Program-made: the position numbers and the translations under genes | Notes under the pieces: model-generated | Seen by the model: only the letters and a program-made list of their open reading frames with translations | What the model was told of the DNA's origin: nothing | Databases searched by the model: none | Assembly (NCBI RefSeq): GCF_001412655.1 | Contig: NZ_CP012996.1 | Coordinates: 1,550,001 to 1,614,000, forward strand | Reading direction: 5' to 3' | DNA length: 64,000 nucleotides | Source: Pedobacter sp. PACM 27299 | GTDB taxonomy: Bacteria > Bacteroidota > Bacteroidia > Sphingobacteriales > Sphingobacteriaceae | In this document: positions 50,272 to 59,769 of the stretch, in pieces | How the letters are laid out: each line of letters begins with the position of its first letter | Numbering within the stretch: position 1 is the first letter of the stretch

Positions 50272-51453
50272 TTAGTAATGTTCCTCAATATGGGCATCAA
50301 TCACCAGATACCCTTGTTTTTTACTCTGCGTAAAGATTAAAAAACGATGTTGATCAGGTTTGATCTTATATTTTTTGACCAGCTGTTCGGCTTTATCACG
50401 GTAATTTCTGGCAATCACATTTCCTCTCAGGTCTTTTTCTTTTTTAAGATCCGCAGGGGCCAAAAGGCCATTGATTTTAAATCTTCTTCCAGGAAAATCG
50501 CTGATCACCTTTGAAGAGGTATAGAGCTGTGTTTGTGAATGAAGTTTCTGCAGGCCATATCTGCTGGCAATCAGGTTGAATGCGCCTCCTTTTAACAACG
50601 CGGTATCGGGCTCGTATAAGTATTCCTGTAAATCCATTTCTGGAATTTCGGCTGCTGTATCTTCTTCTCCTTTGAAAAAAATAAAGCTTTTTTCCTGCTC
50701 ATTTAGAGTTGTACACACAATTTTTACTTGTTCAGAAGGTTCATTTTCTACCAGCCAAAGCAACTCTTTACACTCATTTTTTACACTAACTATGTGGATT
50801 TCGCTTACGTTTTTTAGTTCCTTTAATCCGGCACTTAGGTCGAGTAAAGGGGCAGTTTTAATGATGATTCTTTTAGATTTCGACATCAAAAGATCCAGGT
50901 GTTCCACCACATTGGGTGTACAGTCTTTGAGCATAAACACCTTGCCTATGCTGCTTCTTCTGGCAGGATCGACGTAAATATTGTCGAATGTGATCTTGTT
51001 TTCCTGAAGATAGGCAATACCATCCAGGGCTAAGAATGTCATGTTAGCTTGTTTTAGCACTTGCGCATTGTGCGATGCAATTTCAGAAAGTTCCGGATAG
51101 AGCTCACAATGAGTGACTGATTTTAATTTCCGGGCAAAGAAAAGACTGTCTACGCCAAAACCACCAGTCAGGTCTATTAGACTTTCTCCAATCGTTAAAC
51201 CCGATTTATAGGCGGCTGTACTTTCCGAAGAACATTGTTCAATGGAGAGTAATGCTGGATAGTAAATCAGTTCCTGCTGATACCAGGTAGGAAGTTTTTT
51301 GACGCTTTTCTGTTTCGCGGCAATCTGGTTGGCCAGTTCTTTAGAACTGACCTCCGGAAATGGACTTTTAGCCATAGCAATGGTAAATACATCCCCATTT
51401 AAATGGTTATTGATATATTCCTGTACTGCTGGGGCTAAAATATTTTTATTCAA
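50272..51453 (-). CDS. Class I SAM-dependent methyltransferase with THUMP-like C-terminal domain
   Basis: 393 residues. Rossmann motif I LIDLTGGFGVDSLFFARK (about 92-109), ELYPELSEIASHN as motif II, and FDNIYVDPARRS (about 156-167), where DPAR replaces the more common DPPY. The C-terminal third (SDFPGRRFKINGLLAPADLKK, ARNYRDKAEQLVKKYKIKP) is the THUMP-like domain associated with this family; an RNA substrate is presumed. The start is TTG 51453, as no ATG fits before the conserved N-terminus. It lies 10 bp after aspartate kinase in the same transcript. Confidence 0.85.
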   Translation of the reverse strand: MNKNILAPAVQEYINNHLNGDVFTIAMAKSPFPEVSSKELANQIAAKQKSVKKLPTWYQQELIYYPALLSIEQCSSESTAAYKSGLTIGESLIDLTGGFGVDSLFFARKLKSVTHCELYPELSEIASHNAQVLKQANMTFLALDGIAYLQENKITFDNIYVDPARRSSIGKVFMLKDCTPNVVEHLDLLMSKSKRIIIKTAPLLDLSAGLKELKNVSEIHIVSVKNECKELLWLVENEPSEQVKIVCTTLNEQEKSFIFFKGEEDTAAEIPEMDLQEYLYEPDTALLKGGAFNLIASRYGLQKLHSQTQLYTSSKVISDFPGRRFKINGLLAPADLKKEKDLRGNVIARNYRDKAEQLVKKYKIKPDQHRFLIFTQSKKQGYLVIDAHIEEHY

Positions 51454-51463
51454 TGGAATTGAT

Positions 51464-52741
51464 TTAGGTACTAGGGTTGCGGTCTTTCATTACAATCTGA
51501 CAAGTGTGTCTGCTTTTAACTTCCAGCAAAATGCTTTTATTAACGGTCACACGATCAATTGTTTCCTGGTTGTAATACCTGATGGTAACCAGTTCTAGAC
51601 CCGTATTGTATTTTACTTTGTACTGAACGGAAAGCTCCTCAATCAGTTTTTGTAATTTTTCAGGATCCTCATCAATACTCACTGAAAAACTGATCGCTGA
51701 GTTGAGCATCGTATTGATCTTCACTTTATGCTTATGGAAAAGACTGAAAATATCACTCAGGTTTTCTTCAATAATGAAAGAGAAATCTTTAGGGAAAATA
51801 GAAATCAGCACCTGCTGTACCTTGAAAATGAAAGAAGGAACCGGCAATTGGTTTTCTGCATTCGTAATGTCCGTTCCTTCGGCTTCCGGATGAAGGAACG
51901 AGCGCACAAAAAGTGGAATGTTTTTATTCTGGATGGGTTTAATTGTTTTCGGGTGGATCACTGTTGCCCCATAATAAGCCAGCTCAATGGCGTCATGATA
52001 GGACAGTTGGGGGATACGTTCCGTTTCGTCAAACCATTTTGGATCTGCGTTTAAAACGCCTGGAACATCTTTCCAGATGGTTAAAGAATCCGCATTCAGG
52101 CAGGAAGAGAAAATTGCTGCCGAATAATCGGAACCTTCACGACCTAAGGTAGTGGTGAAATTTTCGCTGGTACCTCCAATAAACCCTTGTGTTACACCAA
52201 TGAAATGATCCAGCAAAGGCAAGAGTTCCTGCTGTACTGCTGCTTCTGTTTTCTCCCAGTTTACATTTCCTTCACGGTAATTATTATCGGTTTGGATAAA
52301 ATTACGGGCATCCAGCCATTTGGCCTTTAGACCAGTTTCTGCCAAATACGCAGCAACGATTTTAGTAGAAATGACTTCTCCGATCGACACGATCTGATCG
52401 TAGATATAATCCGGACTATCTGTGATTTCTTCTTCTATCAGCCAGTCTATCTCGACAAAAGTATTGGCTACATCATTGTAAATCGGGTGCTGGTGATCCG
52501 GAAAAAGATCGCCTATAATGTTGAAATGATAAGCTTTTACAGCTTCAAAAATTTCATGAACCTTGTCTTCTTCCCCGTTTAGGTAAGCTTTATAAAGGTC
52601 TTCAAGTTTATTGGTCATCTTGCCCATGGCAGAAATGACGATCAATAGTTTTTCTTTAGGGTAGCGGCTAACAATTTGCGCAAGGTTGATGACGCCTGCT
52701 GCATCTTTCACAGAGGCGCCTCCAAATTTGAATACGAGCAT
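51464..52741 (-). CDS. lysC: Aspartate kinase
   Basis: 425 residues, monofunctional. Catalyses the ATP-dependent phosphorylation of aspartate, the first step to lysine, threonine, methionine and diaminopimelate. N-terminal VFKFGGASVKDAAGV (KFGG nucleotide-binding motif), GFIGGTSENFTTTLGREGSDYSA in the active site, and two C-terminal ACT domains (about 300-415), which usually bind feedback amino acids. It starts 2 nt after the stop of the lipoprotein gene upstream and precedes the THUMP-like methyltransferase, an unusual set of operon partners. Confidence 0.93.
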   Translation of the reverse strand: MLVFKFGGASVKDAAGVINLAQIVSRYPKEKLLIVISAMGKMTNKLEDLYKAYLNGEEDKVHEIFEAVKAYHFNIIGDLFPDHQHPIYNDVANTFVEIDWLIEEEITDSPDYIYDQIVSIGEVISTKIVAAYLAETGLKAKWLDARNFIQTDNNYREGNVNWEKTEAAVQQELLPLLDHFIGVTQGFIGGTSENFTTTLGREGSDYSAAIFSSCLNADSLTIWKDVPGVLNADPKWFDETERIPQLSYHDAIELAYYGATVIHPKTIKPIQNKNIPLFVRSFLHPEAEGTDITNAENQLPVPSFIFKVQQVLISIFPKDFSFIIEENLSDIFSLFHKHKVKINTMLNSAISFSVSIDEDPEKLQKLIEELSVQYKVKYNTGLELVTIRYYNQETIDRVTVNKSILLEVKSRHTCQIVMKDRNPST

Positions 52742-52743
52742 AG

Positions 52744-53559
52744 TTATTTTGTCGGACTTAGTAAAGTATTTGGCCTGGCAATGGTTTTTAAGTCGCTGAA
52801 AGGAATGATCAATTCAGTGCTGCCATAAGCGTAGGCCTTAATTTCGTATGGGTTGTAAAGGAATTTTAATCCTTCTTTAGTAATCGTAAAATTGCGGTTC
52901 AGGTCGAACTTGTCATTTTCAAAGAAATAGTTGTCTTTAAGGCTTGCCGTCGGACTTAATTTCTCGTTTTTTCTGAAAATCTTTTCCCCAATGGCTACCA
53001 GCTGAGGCATACTGCCTTCATTGATCAGTGATTCCAGGGTGATTTCCTGTAAGGTTTTTGGGTTGATGTTCCAGTATACCATGGCGCTGTTTGGATGGGC
53101 ACCACCTGCATAATTGACCAGGCTATGCTCCAATCCTAAATAATCCGGCTGATCCGTTAATACCTTTGTTTCGGCATCTATAAACCAAGCTGCTGCAGTA
53201 CCTTCTGTATCCCTCAGGTTTTCATAATTTTTCACAAAAGTACTCGCTACCTGCTGGTAAGTCTGGTCTTTTTTCTCATCAGGATTGATCATGGCCTCCA
53301 CCGTTTTTTGTTCCAGCAGCTGGTTGAGTTTCGGATCTGAAAAGACAGGATAAACAATACGAACATAAGTGGTATCCGTACTCTTTGTCTTCGCCGAAGG
53401 ATTGGGTTTGCTGAAAACTTTGAGGCTGTCGTATTTAAAACTCAGTCCATCATTAGCAGACGTCTCCACAAGTGTGGAATCTTCCTGGTCATTTGCTTTT
53501 TTCTCACTCTGGCAAGCTGCAAAGCTTAAGGCCACTAGTAATATTGCTAATTTTTTCAT
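52744..53559 (-). CDS. Lipoprotein with DUF4163/DUF3298-type (RsiV-like) domain
   Basis: 271 residues. Signal II MKKLAILLVALSFAAC (Cys16). The mature part follows the DUF4163 plus DUF3298 order: VRIVYPVFSDPKLNQLLEQK, then LGLEHSLVNYAGGAHPNSAM (the conserved GGAHP motif) and KFLYNPYEIKAYAYGSTELIIPFSDL at the end. This fold is shared with the sensor domain of the anti-sigma factor RsiV, which binds lysozyme; here it is simply lipid-anchored, with no anti-sigma part. First gene of the operon with lysC and the THUMP-like methyltransferase. Confidence 0.9.
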   Translation of the reverse strand: MKKLAILLVALSFAACQSEKKANDQEDSTLVETSANDGLSFKYDSLKVFSKPNPSAKTKSTDTTYVRIVYPVFSDPKLNQLLEQKTVEAMINPDEKKDQTYQQVASTFVKNYENLRDTEGTAAAWFIDAETKVLTDQPDYLGLEHSLVNYAGGAHPNSAMVYWNINPKTLQEITLESLINEGSMPQLVAIGEKIFRKNEKLSPTASLKDNYFFENDKFDLNRNFTITKEGLKFLYNPYEIKAYAYGSTELIIPFSDLKTIARPNTLLSPTK

Positions 53560-53735
53560 CTGCTATTGATTTAAAGGTTTTCTATTATTGATTTAAAGGC
53601 TTTTATGATTTCATTGATAAAATTCATATACTCAGGAAAACTCAGTCAAGATCTGAGTTTTTTAAGACCTAATTTTTGATCCCGAAAGCCGCATTTTTAT
53701 TTTTAAGACTGCTTTTTATTGTTCAGCCGGCTTTT

Positions 53736-54200
53736 TTATTTTTCAAGCTGTTCCTTTGAAAAAGAGCCATTCAGCCATTCCGGATCCAGTTGCGCTTCAT
53801 ACTTTTTATAAAAGTTGATCGCTGGTTCATTCCAGTCCAGCACCTGCCAGTTCATGCCATTAAAATTCTTGTCTTTAGCCTCTTTCATTACTCTTTCGAA
53901 AAGTAATTTTCCGATGCCTTTGCCTCTGTAGCTTTCCGTAACGATGAAATCTTCCAGGTATAATCTGCAGCCCTTCCAGGTAGAATATCTGGTGTAATAT
54001 AGTGCAAAGCCGATAATCAGCTGGTCGTTCTCTACTACGAAAGCATTCCATACCGGATTGTAGCCAAAACCAGCATCTTCAAATTCTGCTAAAGTTACGG
54101 TTACTTCTTCCGGTGCTTTTTCATATAAGGCCAGTTCTTGAATTAATTCTAATAAGCGCGGACAATCCTGCTGTGTGGCCACTCTGATGTTTATATTCAT
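53736..54200 (-). CDS. GNAT acetyltransferase, diamine/spermidine N-acetyltransferase-like
   Basis: 154 residues. Typical SAT-like pattern: IRVATQQDCPRLLELIQELA at the start, YLEDFIVTESYRGKGIGKLL (acetyl-CoA loop RGKGIG, about 88-107), and WQVLDWNEPAINFYKKYEA near the end, as in diamine acetyltransferases and thialysine acetyltransferase. The start codon overlaps the yggS stop by one base, so the pair is translationally coupled. The true substrate is not determined by sequence. Confidence 0.9.
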   Translation of the reverse strand: MNINIRVATQQDCPRLLELIQELALYEKAPEEVTVTLAEFEDAGFGYNPVWNAFVVENDQLIIGFALYYTRYSTWKGCRLYLEDFIVTESYRGKGIGKLLFERVMKEAKDKNFNGMNWQVLDWNEPAINFYKKYEAQLDPEWLNGSFSKEQLEK

Positions 54201-54892
54201 TATGCTTCCTCTTTCCAGTGTTTAATTTTTCTTTTTCCAAAGATATTGCTGCCCACGCGAACCATGGTACTGCCTGCTTCAATAGCGAGTTTATAGTCTC
54301 CAGACATACCCATCGAAAGCTCTTTAAAGCTGTCGTCTTTTCTAAAGAAACTCACTTTGATGCCATCAAAAAGTACTTTCAGTTCTGTGAATTCATCTAG
54401 TGTTTGCTTCTCCTGCGCATTGTTGCTGGCGATGCCCATTAAACCGGTAATACGCACGTTTTTCATCGCTGCAAACTCTTCTGAACGCAGTAAATCAATC
54501 GCTTCATCATAGCCTAAACCGAATTTAGTATCCTCGTCAGCAATATAAATCTGTAGTAAACAATCGATCACTCTTTTGTTTTTTCCGGCTTGTTTGTTGA
54601 TCTCGATCAACAATTTCAGGCTGTCTACCGATTGGATCAGGCTGATAAAAGGGGCAATGTATTTTACCTTATTGGTTTGTAAATGGCCTATTAGATGCCA
54701 TTCAATGTCTTTTGGAAGTTCGGCTTGTTTTTCTACCAGCTCCTGCACAATGTTTTCTCCAAACACCCTTTGTCCGGCGTTATAAGCCTCCAGAACAGCT
54801 GAGGCATCCTGGTATTTTGAAACGGCGATCAATTGCACCGGAACCTCGTCCAATTCGTTTTTATATTTTAATAAGTTATCTGCTATACTCAT
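54200..54892 (-). CDS. YggS/PROSC family pyridoxal phosphate homeostasis protein
   Basis: 230 residues, single-domain alanine-racemase-like TIM barrel that binds PLP without known catalysis. The PLP lysine is in LIAVSKYQDASAV; GENIVQELVEK, EWHLIGHLQTNKVKYI and LSMGMSGDYKLAIEAGSTMVRVGSNIFGKR are the family blocks. It buffers PLP and influences amino-acid metabolism. First gene of a two-gene unit with the GNAT gene and divergent from the DUF4296 lipoprotein gene. Confidence 0.95.
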   Translation of the reverse strand: MSIADNLLKYKNELDEVPVQLIAVSKYQDASAVLEAYNAGQRVFGENIVQELVEKQAELPKDIEWHLIGHLQTNKVKYIAPFISLIQSVDSLKLLIEINKQAGKNKRVIDCLLQIYIADEDTKFGLGYDEAIDLLRSEEFAAMKNVRITGLMGIASNNAQEKQTLDEFTELKVLFDGIKVSFFRKDDSFKELSMGMSGDYKLAIEAGSTMVRVGSNIFGKRKIKHWKEEA

Positions 54893-54899
54893 TTATCAG

Positions 54900-54907
54900 T
54901 ATTTTTG
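54900..54907 (+). promoter_or_regulatory. -7 promoter element TATTTTTG
   Basis: Exact TAnnTTTG match 56 bp upstream of the DUF4296 ATG at 54964, right beside the divergent yggS start. Confidence 0.5.
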
Positions 54908-54963
54908 GTAAAATTAAGAACCTTAGCGAACTTTGGCTAAGAAATAATGATGTTTTAAGCATA

Positions 54964-55482
54964 ATGAGAAACTTTTTATATATACTATCCTTTTTTTTAC
55001 TGTTTTCTGCCTGTAAACCGGGGATTCCTAAAGACATCATCCAACCGGATAAAATGCCGGATGTATTGAGTGATATCCATGTAGTAGATGGATATGTATC
55101 TGCGATTCCGGTACTGGACTCTGCAAAAAAGGTGGCCAGTTCATTCTACAAAGGGATTTATACGAAATATGGGATTGACTCTGCGGTTTTAGCGAAGAGC
55201 ATGACCTATTATAACAACAATCCTCAGCTGCTGGCCGACATCTATACCAAGGTGGTAGATGATTTAAGCAAACAAAAGGATGTCATTACGAAAGCAGACT
55301 CACTGAAAAACGAGAAAAATAAATTAGAATTACAGTTAAAACTGTCGGCAGATTCCATCGCTAAGAAATCACCGGATTATAAGATCCGCTTCTTGCTGAA
55401 GGATACTACTAGCCTGCAGGATACCACGAAAAAGGCTATGGAATTCATCCAGCCGAAGCTGGTTTTTAAGTACCCAAATTAG
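54964..55482 (+). CDS. DUF4296 lipoprotein
   Basis: 172 residues from ATG 54964 (the frame extends upstream through yggS, but this ATG begins a proper type II signal, MRNFLYILSFFLLFSAC, Cys17). The domain covers IIQPDKMPDVLSDIHVVDGY through a helical region with the conserved SFYKGIYTKYGIDSAVLAKSMTYYNNNP, followed by a lysine-rich coiled-coil-like tail. DUF4296 lipoproteins are widespread in Bacteroidota with no known function; they often neighbour DNA or lipoprotein-processing genes. It is 10 bp upstream of mutS2, probably one transcript. Confidence 0.88.
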   Translation: MRNFLYILSFFLLFSACKPGIPKDIIQPDKMPDVLSDIHVVDGYVSAIPVLDSAKKVASSFYKGIYTKYGIDSAVLAKSMTYYNNNPQLLADIYTKVVDDLSKQKDVITKADSLKNEKNKLELQLKLSADSIAKKSPDYKIRFLLKDTTSLQDTTKKAMEFIQPKLVFKYPN

Positions 55483-55492
55483 AATTATAAGT

Positions 55493-57865
55493 ATGTTATA
55501 TCCGGAGAATTGTTTAGAGCGTTTGGGTTTCAGTGAGGTCCGACAACTTATACATAAGCACTGTTTGAGTCCGATGGGACAGCAAATGGTGGATAAAATG
55601 CAGGTCATGACGAAGTATGACCAGATCAATAAATTTCTGCGTCAAACTCATGAATTTAAAAGTATCCTGGAAAATCAGGAGCCGCTGCAGATCAGTACAT
55701 TTTTTGACATTAAATCTTTAGCCGATAAAATTAAAGTAGAAGGCACTTACCTGGTAGAGGAAGAACTGCATCAGATGTCTGCTTCCCTGGTTACGGTATT
55801 TTCAGTACTTCGCTTTTTTGAAGAAAGAAAAGAAGTATATCCGAATCTGGAAGCTTTATTGGAACACCTTCCGGTAGAGAAAAATATCCTGAAAAGAATT
55901 GAAATGGTGCTGGACCCGAAAGGGAAAATCAAGCCCAATGCTTCTAGTACCTTGCAGCAGATTATTGGTGATATCGCCAAGGCAGAGCAGGATGTCAGAA
56001 AGCGGATGGATTCCATTTATAAAACCGCAGTTGGCAACAATTGGGTAGCTGATGGCAGTTTAACCATCAGGGATGGCAGGATGTGTATTCCTATCCTCGC
56101 TGAGAATAAAAGAAAACTTAAAGGTTTCATTCATGATGAGTCTGCTTCCGGGCAAACCGTTTATATGGAGCCGGAAGAAGTGTTTACACTGAACAATAAG
56201 CTGCGCGACCTGGAATTTGACAAGCGTAGAGAGATCATCAAGATCCTGATTGCGCTGACCACAGATTTAAGGCCTTATACGCCTTTATTGTTATCGTACC
56301 ATGGCTTCCTGACTAAGTTAGACTTTGTGCGTGCCAAGGCTTTGTTTTCTATTGATATCGAGGCTGATATGCCAGTATTGGTAAAAGAAGCCAGACTGAA
56401 ACTGATCAATGCGAGGCATCCGCTCTTATATCTTTCTTTTAAGGAGGATAAAAAGACGGTAGTTCCTTTAAATGTGCACATGACTGATGAGCTGAGGATT
56501 GTCCTGGTTTCCGGTCCGAATGCGGGTGGAAAGTCGGTTTGTATGAAAACTGTTGGTTTATTACAGCTAATGGTACAATCGGGTTTGCTGATTCCTGTAC
56601 ATGAATCCAGTGAAGTTGGGATTTTTGAAAACATATTTGCCGACATTGGTGATGACCAGTCCATTGAGAGTGATTTAAGTACTTACAGTGCGCATTTAAC
56701 CAAAATGAGGCATTTTGTAGCGCATGCAACGCCGAAAACAATGGTGCTGATTGATGAGTTTGGTACAGGTACCGATCCTCAGTTTGGTGGGCCAATGGCA
56801 GAAGCAGTATTGGAAGTGTTAAACAACAAGAAAGTGAGGGGAGTAATTACCACCCACTATTCGAACCTGAAACTTTTCGCTGGCAATACTCCGGGCTTGG
56901 AAAATGCTTCTATGCTGTTTGATAATGACCGTATGAAGCCAATGTATGTATTGGAACTGGGTAAACCAGGAAGTTCTTATGCTTTTGAAATTGCCCAGAA
57001 TATTGGTCTGCAGAAAGAAGTGCTGGAACTGGCAAGGGCAAAAACCGGTACCAATCAGAACCGCATTGACAGCTTACTGGTAGATTTAGAAAGAGAGAAA
57101 AAGCAGATTTATGATACCAAACTACATTTATCTAACCAGCAGAATAAAGTGAAAAATCTGGTTGCTGAAAATGAAAAGCTGAAACTGTTTTTAGATGAAA
57201 ATAAAAAGGTGCTGATCAAAGAAGCGAAACTGGAAGCCCAGGCGATCATTAAAAACGCCAATAAACTGGTAGAAAATACCATTGCAGAGATTAAAGACAA
57301 GCAGGCTGATAAAATCGTCACTAAACAGCTGCGTCAGAACCTACAAAAGGTATTGGTGCAAAATCAGGTGAAAGAAGAAAAGAAACCTGAGGTTACAGTG
57401 GCTTTAAATACGCCGATACAAGTTGGAGATTGGGTGCAGTTGAACAATAGTGAAACTACCGGACAGGTGTTGGAAATCAACAGAGACAACCTGGTGGTCG
57501 CGTTAGGAGATTTACGTTCTGTTTTGAAGAAAAACAGAGTGTACAAGATCAGTAATAAGCAGGCTAAAAAGGCGGTCCAAAATAACTCTTATACGGGCAG
57601 CATTTCTGAGGCAATTGGCAATTTTACGGCTGAATTGGATCTTCGTGGTATGCGTGGTGAGAATGCTTTGCATGAGGTGGAGAAATACCTGGACAAGTCG
57701 ATCATGCTGGGTTTTCCATTCATCAAAATTATCCATGGAAAAGGGGACGGTATCCTTAGGAAACTGATTCGTGAATACCTGAGGAAATACAGTCAGGTGA
57801 ACCGAGTAGAAGATGAACATGCCGATCGTGGTGGTGATGGAATTACCTACGTGTATTTCAATTAG
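55493..57865 (+). CDS. mutS2: Endonuclease MutS2 / ribosome-rescue ATPase
   Basis: 790 residues. Domains: MutS core and lever (about 10-320), ABC-type ATPase with Walker A GPNAGGKS (341-348), signature region and Walker B/D-loop MVLIDEFGTGTDP, a coiled-coil segment (about 510-630), a KOW-like segment (PIQVGDWVQL), and the C-terminal Smr nuclease domain (LDLRG 715-719, HGKGDG). MutS2 proteins lack the mismatch-recognition domain of MutS; they have been linked to suppression of recombination and, more recently, to splitting collided ribosomes. Cotranscribed with the DUF4296 lipoprotein. Confidence 0.96.
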   Translation: MLYPENCLERLGFSEVRQLIHKHCLSPMGQQMVDKMQVMTKYDQINKFLRQTHEFKSILENQEPLQISTFFDIKSLADKIKVEGTYLVEEELHQMSASLVTVFSVLRFFEERKEVYPNLEALLEHLPVEKNILKRIEMVLDPKGKIKPNASSTLQQIIGDIAKAEQDVRKRMDSIYKTAVGNNWVADGSLTIRDGRMCIPILAENKRKLKGFIHDESASGQTVYMEPEEVFTLNNKLRDLEFDKRREIIKILIALTTDLRPYTPLLLSYHGFLTKLDFVRAKALFSIDIEADMPVLVKEARLKLINARHPLLYLSFKEDKKTVVPLNVHMTDELRIVLVSGPNAGGKSVCMKTVGLLQLMVQSGLLIPVHESSEVGIFENIFADIGDDQSIESDLSTYSAHLTKMRHFVAHATPKTMVLIDEFGTGTDPQFGGPMAEAVLEVLNNKKVRGVITTHYSNLKLFAGNTPGLENASMLFDNDRMKPMYVLELGKPGSSYAFEIAQNIGLQKEVLELARAKTGTNQNRIDSLLVDLEREKKQIYDTKLHLSNQQNKVKNLVAENEKLKLFLDENKKVLIKEAKLEAQAIIKNANKLVENTIAEIKDKQADKIVTKQLRQNLQKVLVQNQVKEEKKPEVTVALNTPIQVGDWVQLNNSETTGQVLEINRDNLVVALGDLRSVLKKNRVYKISNKQAKKAVQNNSYTGSISEAIGNFTAELDLRGMRGENALHEVEKYLDKSIMLGFPFIKIIHGKGDGILRKLIREYLRKYSQVNRVEDEHADRGGDGITYVYFN

Positions 57866-57877
57866 TTAAACATATTC

Positions 57878-57913
57878 AGGACATTGCTTGTTATCATAAT
57901 AAAGCAATGTCCT
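57878..57913 (+). promoter_or_regulatory. Hairpin abutting a start codon
   Basis: A perfect 12-bp stem (AGGACATTGCTT / AAGCAATGTCCT, 12-nt loop) ends exactly one base before ATG 57914. It lies 13 bp after the mutS2 stop and lacks a T run, so it may hide the initiation region of the next gene or stop only part of the transcription. Confidence 0.55.
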
Positions 57914-59011
57914 ATGAAAATATTGATGATCAGTGCTTTGGCGGTTTTGCTGAGCACTGCTGCTTGTAAAAAAAGCAAATCTACGAGCGTTGATGCGCCG
58001 CTTCCTGATGCCGCATTGAAAACAAAAGTGCTGACTGGCGGTTTAGCCTTTCCCTGGGAAATTATCTATGGCCCTGATCAGCAATTGTGGATCACAGAAA
58101 GGGGAGGGAAGATCAGCAGGATTAATCCTCAAACTGGGGTCGTCACCCTTTTACATAATATTTCTGAAGTCGTTTCTACTGGAGAAGGCGGTTTGCTGGG
58201 CATGGTGCTCGACCCTAATTTCGCCACAAATCCTTATGTGTATGTGGTCTATGATTATGGCTCAGGGAACAACTACCGCGAAAAAGTAGTCCGCTTTACC
58301 TATAGTAATGGTGCCTTGACTGCTCCATTCACGATTATCGATCAAATTCCTGCCTCCAGTATCCATAACGGCTCCAGACTAATGATCAGCAAGGATCAAA
58401 AATTATTCATTACGACAGGTGATGCCAGTAATGCTGCCAATGCGCAGAATAAAAACTCCTTATCCGGAAAAATCCTCCGGTTGAATCTGGATGGCAGCAT
58501 TCCTGCTGATAATCCTATTGCAAATAATCCTTTATGGAGCTTTGGCCACCGCAATCCTCAGGGATTGATCCAGGTAGGAGATAAAATTTATGCTTCAGAA
58601 CATGGACCCAATAATGATGATGAAGTCAATCTGATCCTCAAAGGCCGTAATTACGGCTGGCCAAATGTGGAAGGTTTTTGCAACCTCCCCGCTGAACAGA
58701 GCTTTTGCAGTGCCAATGATGTGGTGGAACCTTTGTTTGCCTGGACACCTACCATCGCTACTTCCAGTCTTTCTTATTACAATTCAGATTATATCCCACA
58801 ATGGAAAAACTCGTTATTGCTGTTGAGTTTGAAGGGAACCAAGCTTACACAGCTGAGTTTAAATGCTGCTGGGGATAAGATTGAGGAGACTAAAGATTTT
58901 CTAGTCAACCAGTTTGGACGCCTTCGTGCCATTTGTCAATCTCCGGAAGGAAAGCTCTATCTGACCACCAGCAATGGTGGGGATGATAAAATTATAGAAA
59001 TCGCCAAATAA
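57914..59011 (+). CDS. PQQ-dependent sugar dehydrogenase (GDH/sorbosone type) lipoprotein
   Basis: 365 residues from ATG 57914: MKILMISALAVLLSTAAC is a type II signal with Cys18. In-frame TTG 57884 would give an implausible N-terminus inside the hairpin. The mature part is a six-bladed propeller of the soluble glucose/sorbosone dehydrogenase family: LAFPWEIIYGPDQQLWITER, GGLLGMVLDPNF, IPASSIHNGSRLMIS, WSFGHRNPQGL and EHGPNNDDEVN. These oxidise aldose sugars with PQQ in the periplasm; PQQ synthesis genes are not in the window, so the cofactor may be scavenged. Confidence 0.93.
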   Translation: MKILMISALAVLLSTAACKKSKSTSVDAPLPDAALKTKVLTGGLAFPWEIIYGPDQQLWITERGGKISRINPQTGVVTLLHNISEVVSTGEGGLLGMVLDPNFATNPYVYVVYDYGSGNNYREKVVRFTYSNGALTAPFTIIDQIPASSIHNGSRLMISKDQKLFITTGDASNAANAQNKNSLSGKILRLNLDGSIPADNPIANNPLWSFGHRNPQGLIQVGDKIYASEHGPNNDDEVNLILKGRNYGWPNVEGFCNLPAEQSFCSANDVVEPLFAWTPTIATSSLSYYNSDYIPQWKNSLLLLSLKGTKLTQLSLNAAGDKIEETKDFLVNQFGRLRAICQSPEGKLYLTTSNGGDDKIIEIAK

Positions 59012-59059
59012 ATTGTTCGAAGACGATTTATACTATAATTTAGTAGCAAAACCATATAT

Positions 59060-59761
59060 ATGATCAACAAAGTAGTTTCGGGTGCTGATGAAGCCATCAG
59101 CGATATAGAGAATGGGAATACCCTGATGCTCGGCGGTTTTGGGCTTTGCGGGATTCCTGAGAATTGCATTACCGCCCTGGTAAAAAGGGGTGTTAAAGAT
59201 TTAACATGTATATCTAATAATGCTGGGGTAGATGATTTTGGCATCGGCCTGATGCTGCAAAAACGCCAGGTAAAAAAAATGATTTCTTCTTATGTAGGCG
59301 AGAACGCAGAATTTGAGCGTCAATTGCTGAGCGGCGAGCTGGAAGTTGAACTGATTCCTCAGGGCACGCTGGCCACCAGATGCATGGCTGCCGGATACGG
59401 AATGCCTGCAATTTTTACCCCTGCCGGGGTAGGCACAGAAGTAGCCGAAGGCAAAGAAGTCAGGAACTTTAATGGTAAAGATTACCTGATGGAATATGCT
59501 TTTGATGCAGATTTTGCCATAGTAAAAGCATGGAAAGGGGATACTGCCGGTAATTTGATCTTTAGATCGACGAGCAGGAACTTTAATCCGGTAATGGCCA
59601 TGGCAGGGAAAATCACCATTGCAGAAGTGGAAGAGCTGGTAGAAGCGGGGGAGCTGGATCCAGATCAGATTCATACGCCAGGTGTATTCGTTCACCGCAT
59701 TTTTCAAGGCGCCAATTATGAAAAAAGAATTGAGCAGCGTACAGTTAGAACAAAAAAATAA
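59060..59761 (+). CDS. scoA: 3-oxoacid CoA-transferase, subunit A
   Basis: 233 residues. Type I CoA-transferase alpha subunit with the glycine-rich [16 protein letters not shown] (about 18-33) and [21 protein letters not shown]. Together with the next gene it forms a heterodimer moving CoA between succinyl-CoA and a 3-oxoacid such as acetoacetate, or between acetyl-CoA and a short-chain acid. Subunit B follows 8 nt later. The ScoA label rests on overall resemblance; AtoD is the close alternative. Confidence 0.93.
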   Translation: MINKVVSGADEAISDIENGNTLMLGGFGLCGIPENCITALVKRGVKDLTCISNNAGVDDFGIGLMLQKRQVKKMISSYVGENAEFERQLLSGELEVELIPQGTLATRCMAAGYGMPAIFTPAGVGTEVAEGKEVRNFNGKDYLMEYAFDADFAIVKAWKGDTAGNLIFRSTSRNFNPVMAMAGKITIAEVEELVEAGELDPDQIHTPGVFVHRIFQGANYEKRIEQRTVRTKK

Positions 59762-59769
59762 TCATTTAT

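Noticed and set aside
50125..50340. Plus-strand 71-residue open frame in the spacer before the GT117 gene
   Set aside because: Low-complexity charged sequence, overlaps the end of the THUMP-like methyltransferase gene, no signal or family pattern, and no promoter or start context.
57884..57913. N-terminal extension of the PQQ sugar dehydrogenase from a TTG at 57884
   Set aside because: Would place coding sequence through a perfect hairpin and spoil the lipoprotein signal that begins cleanly at ATG 57914.
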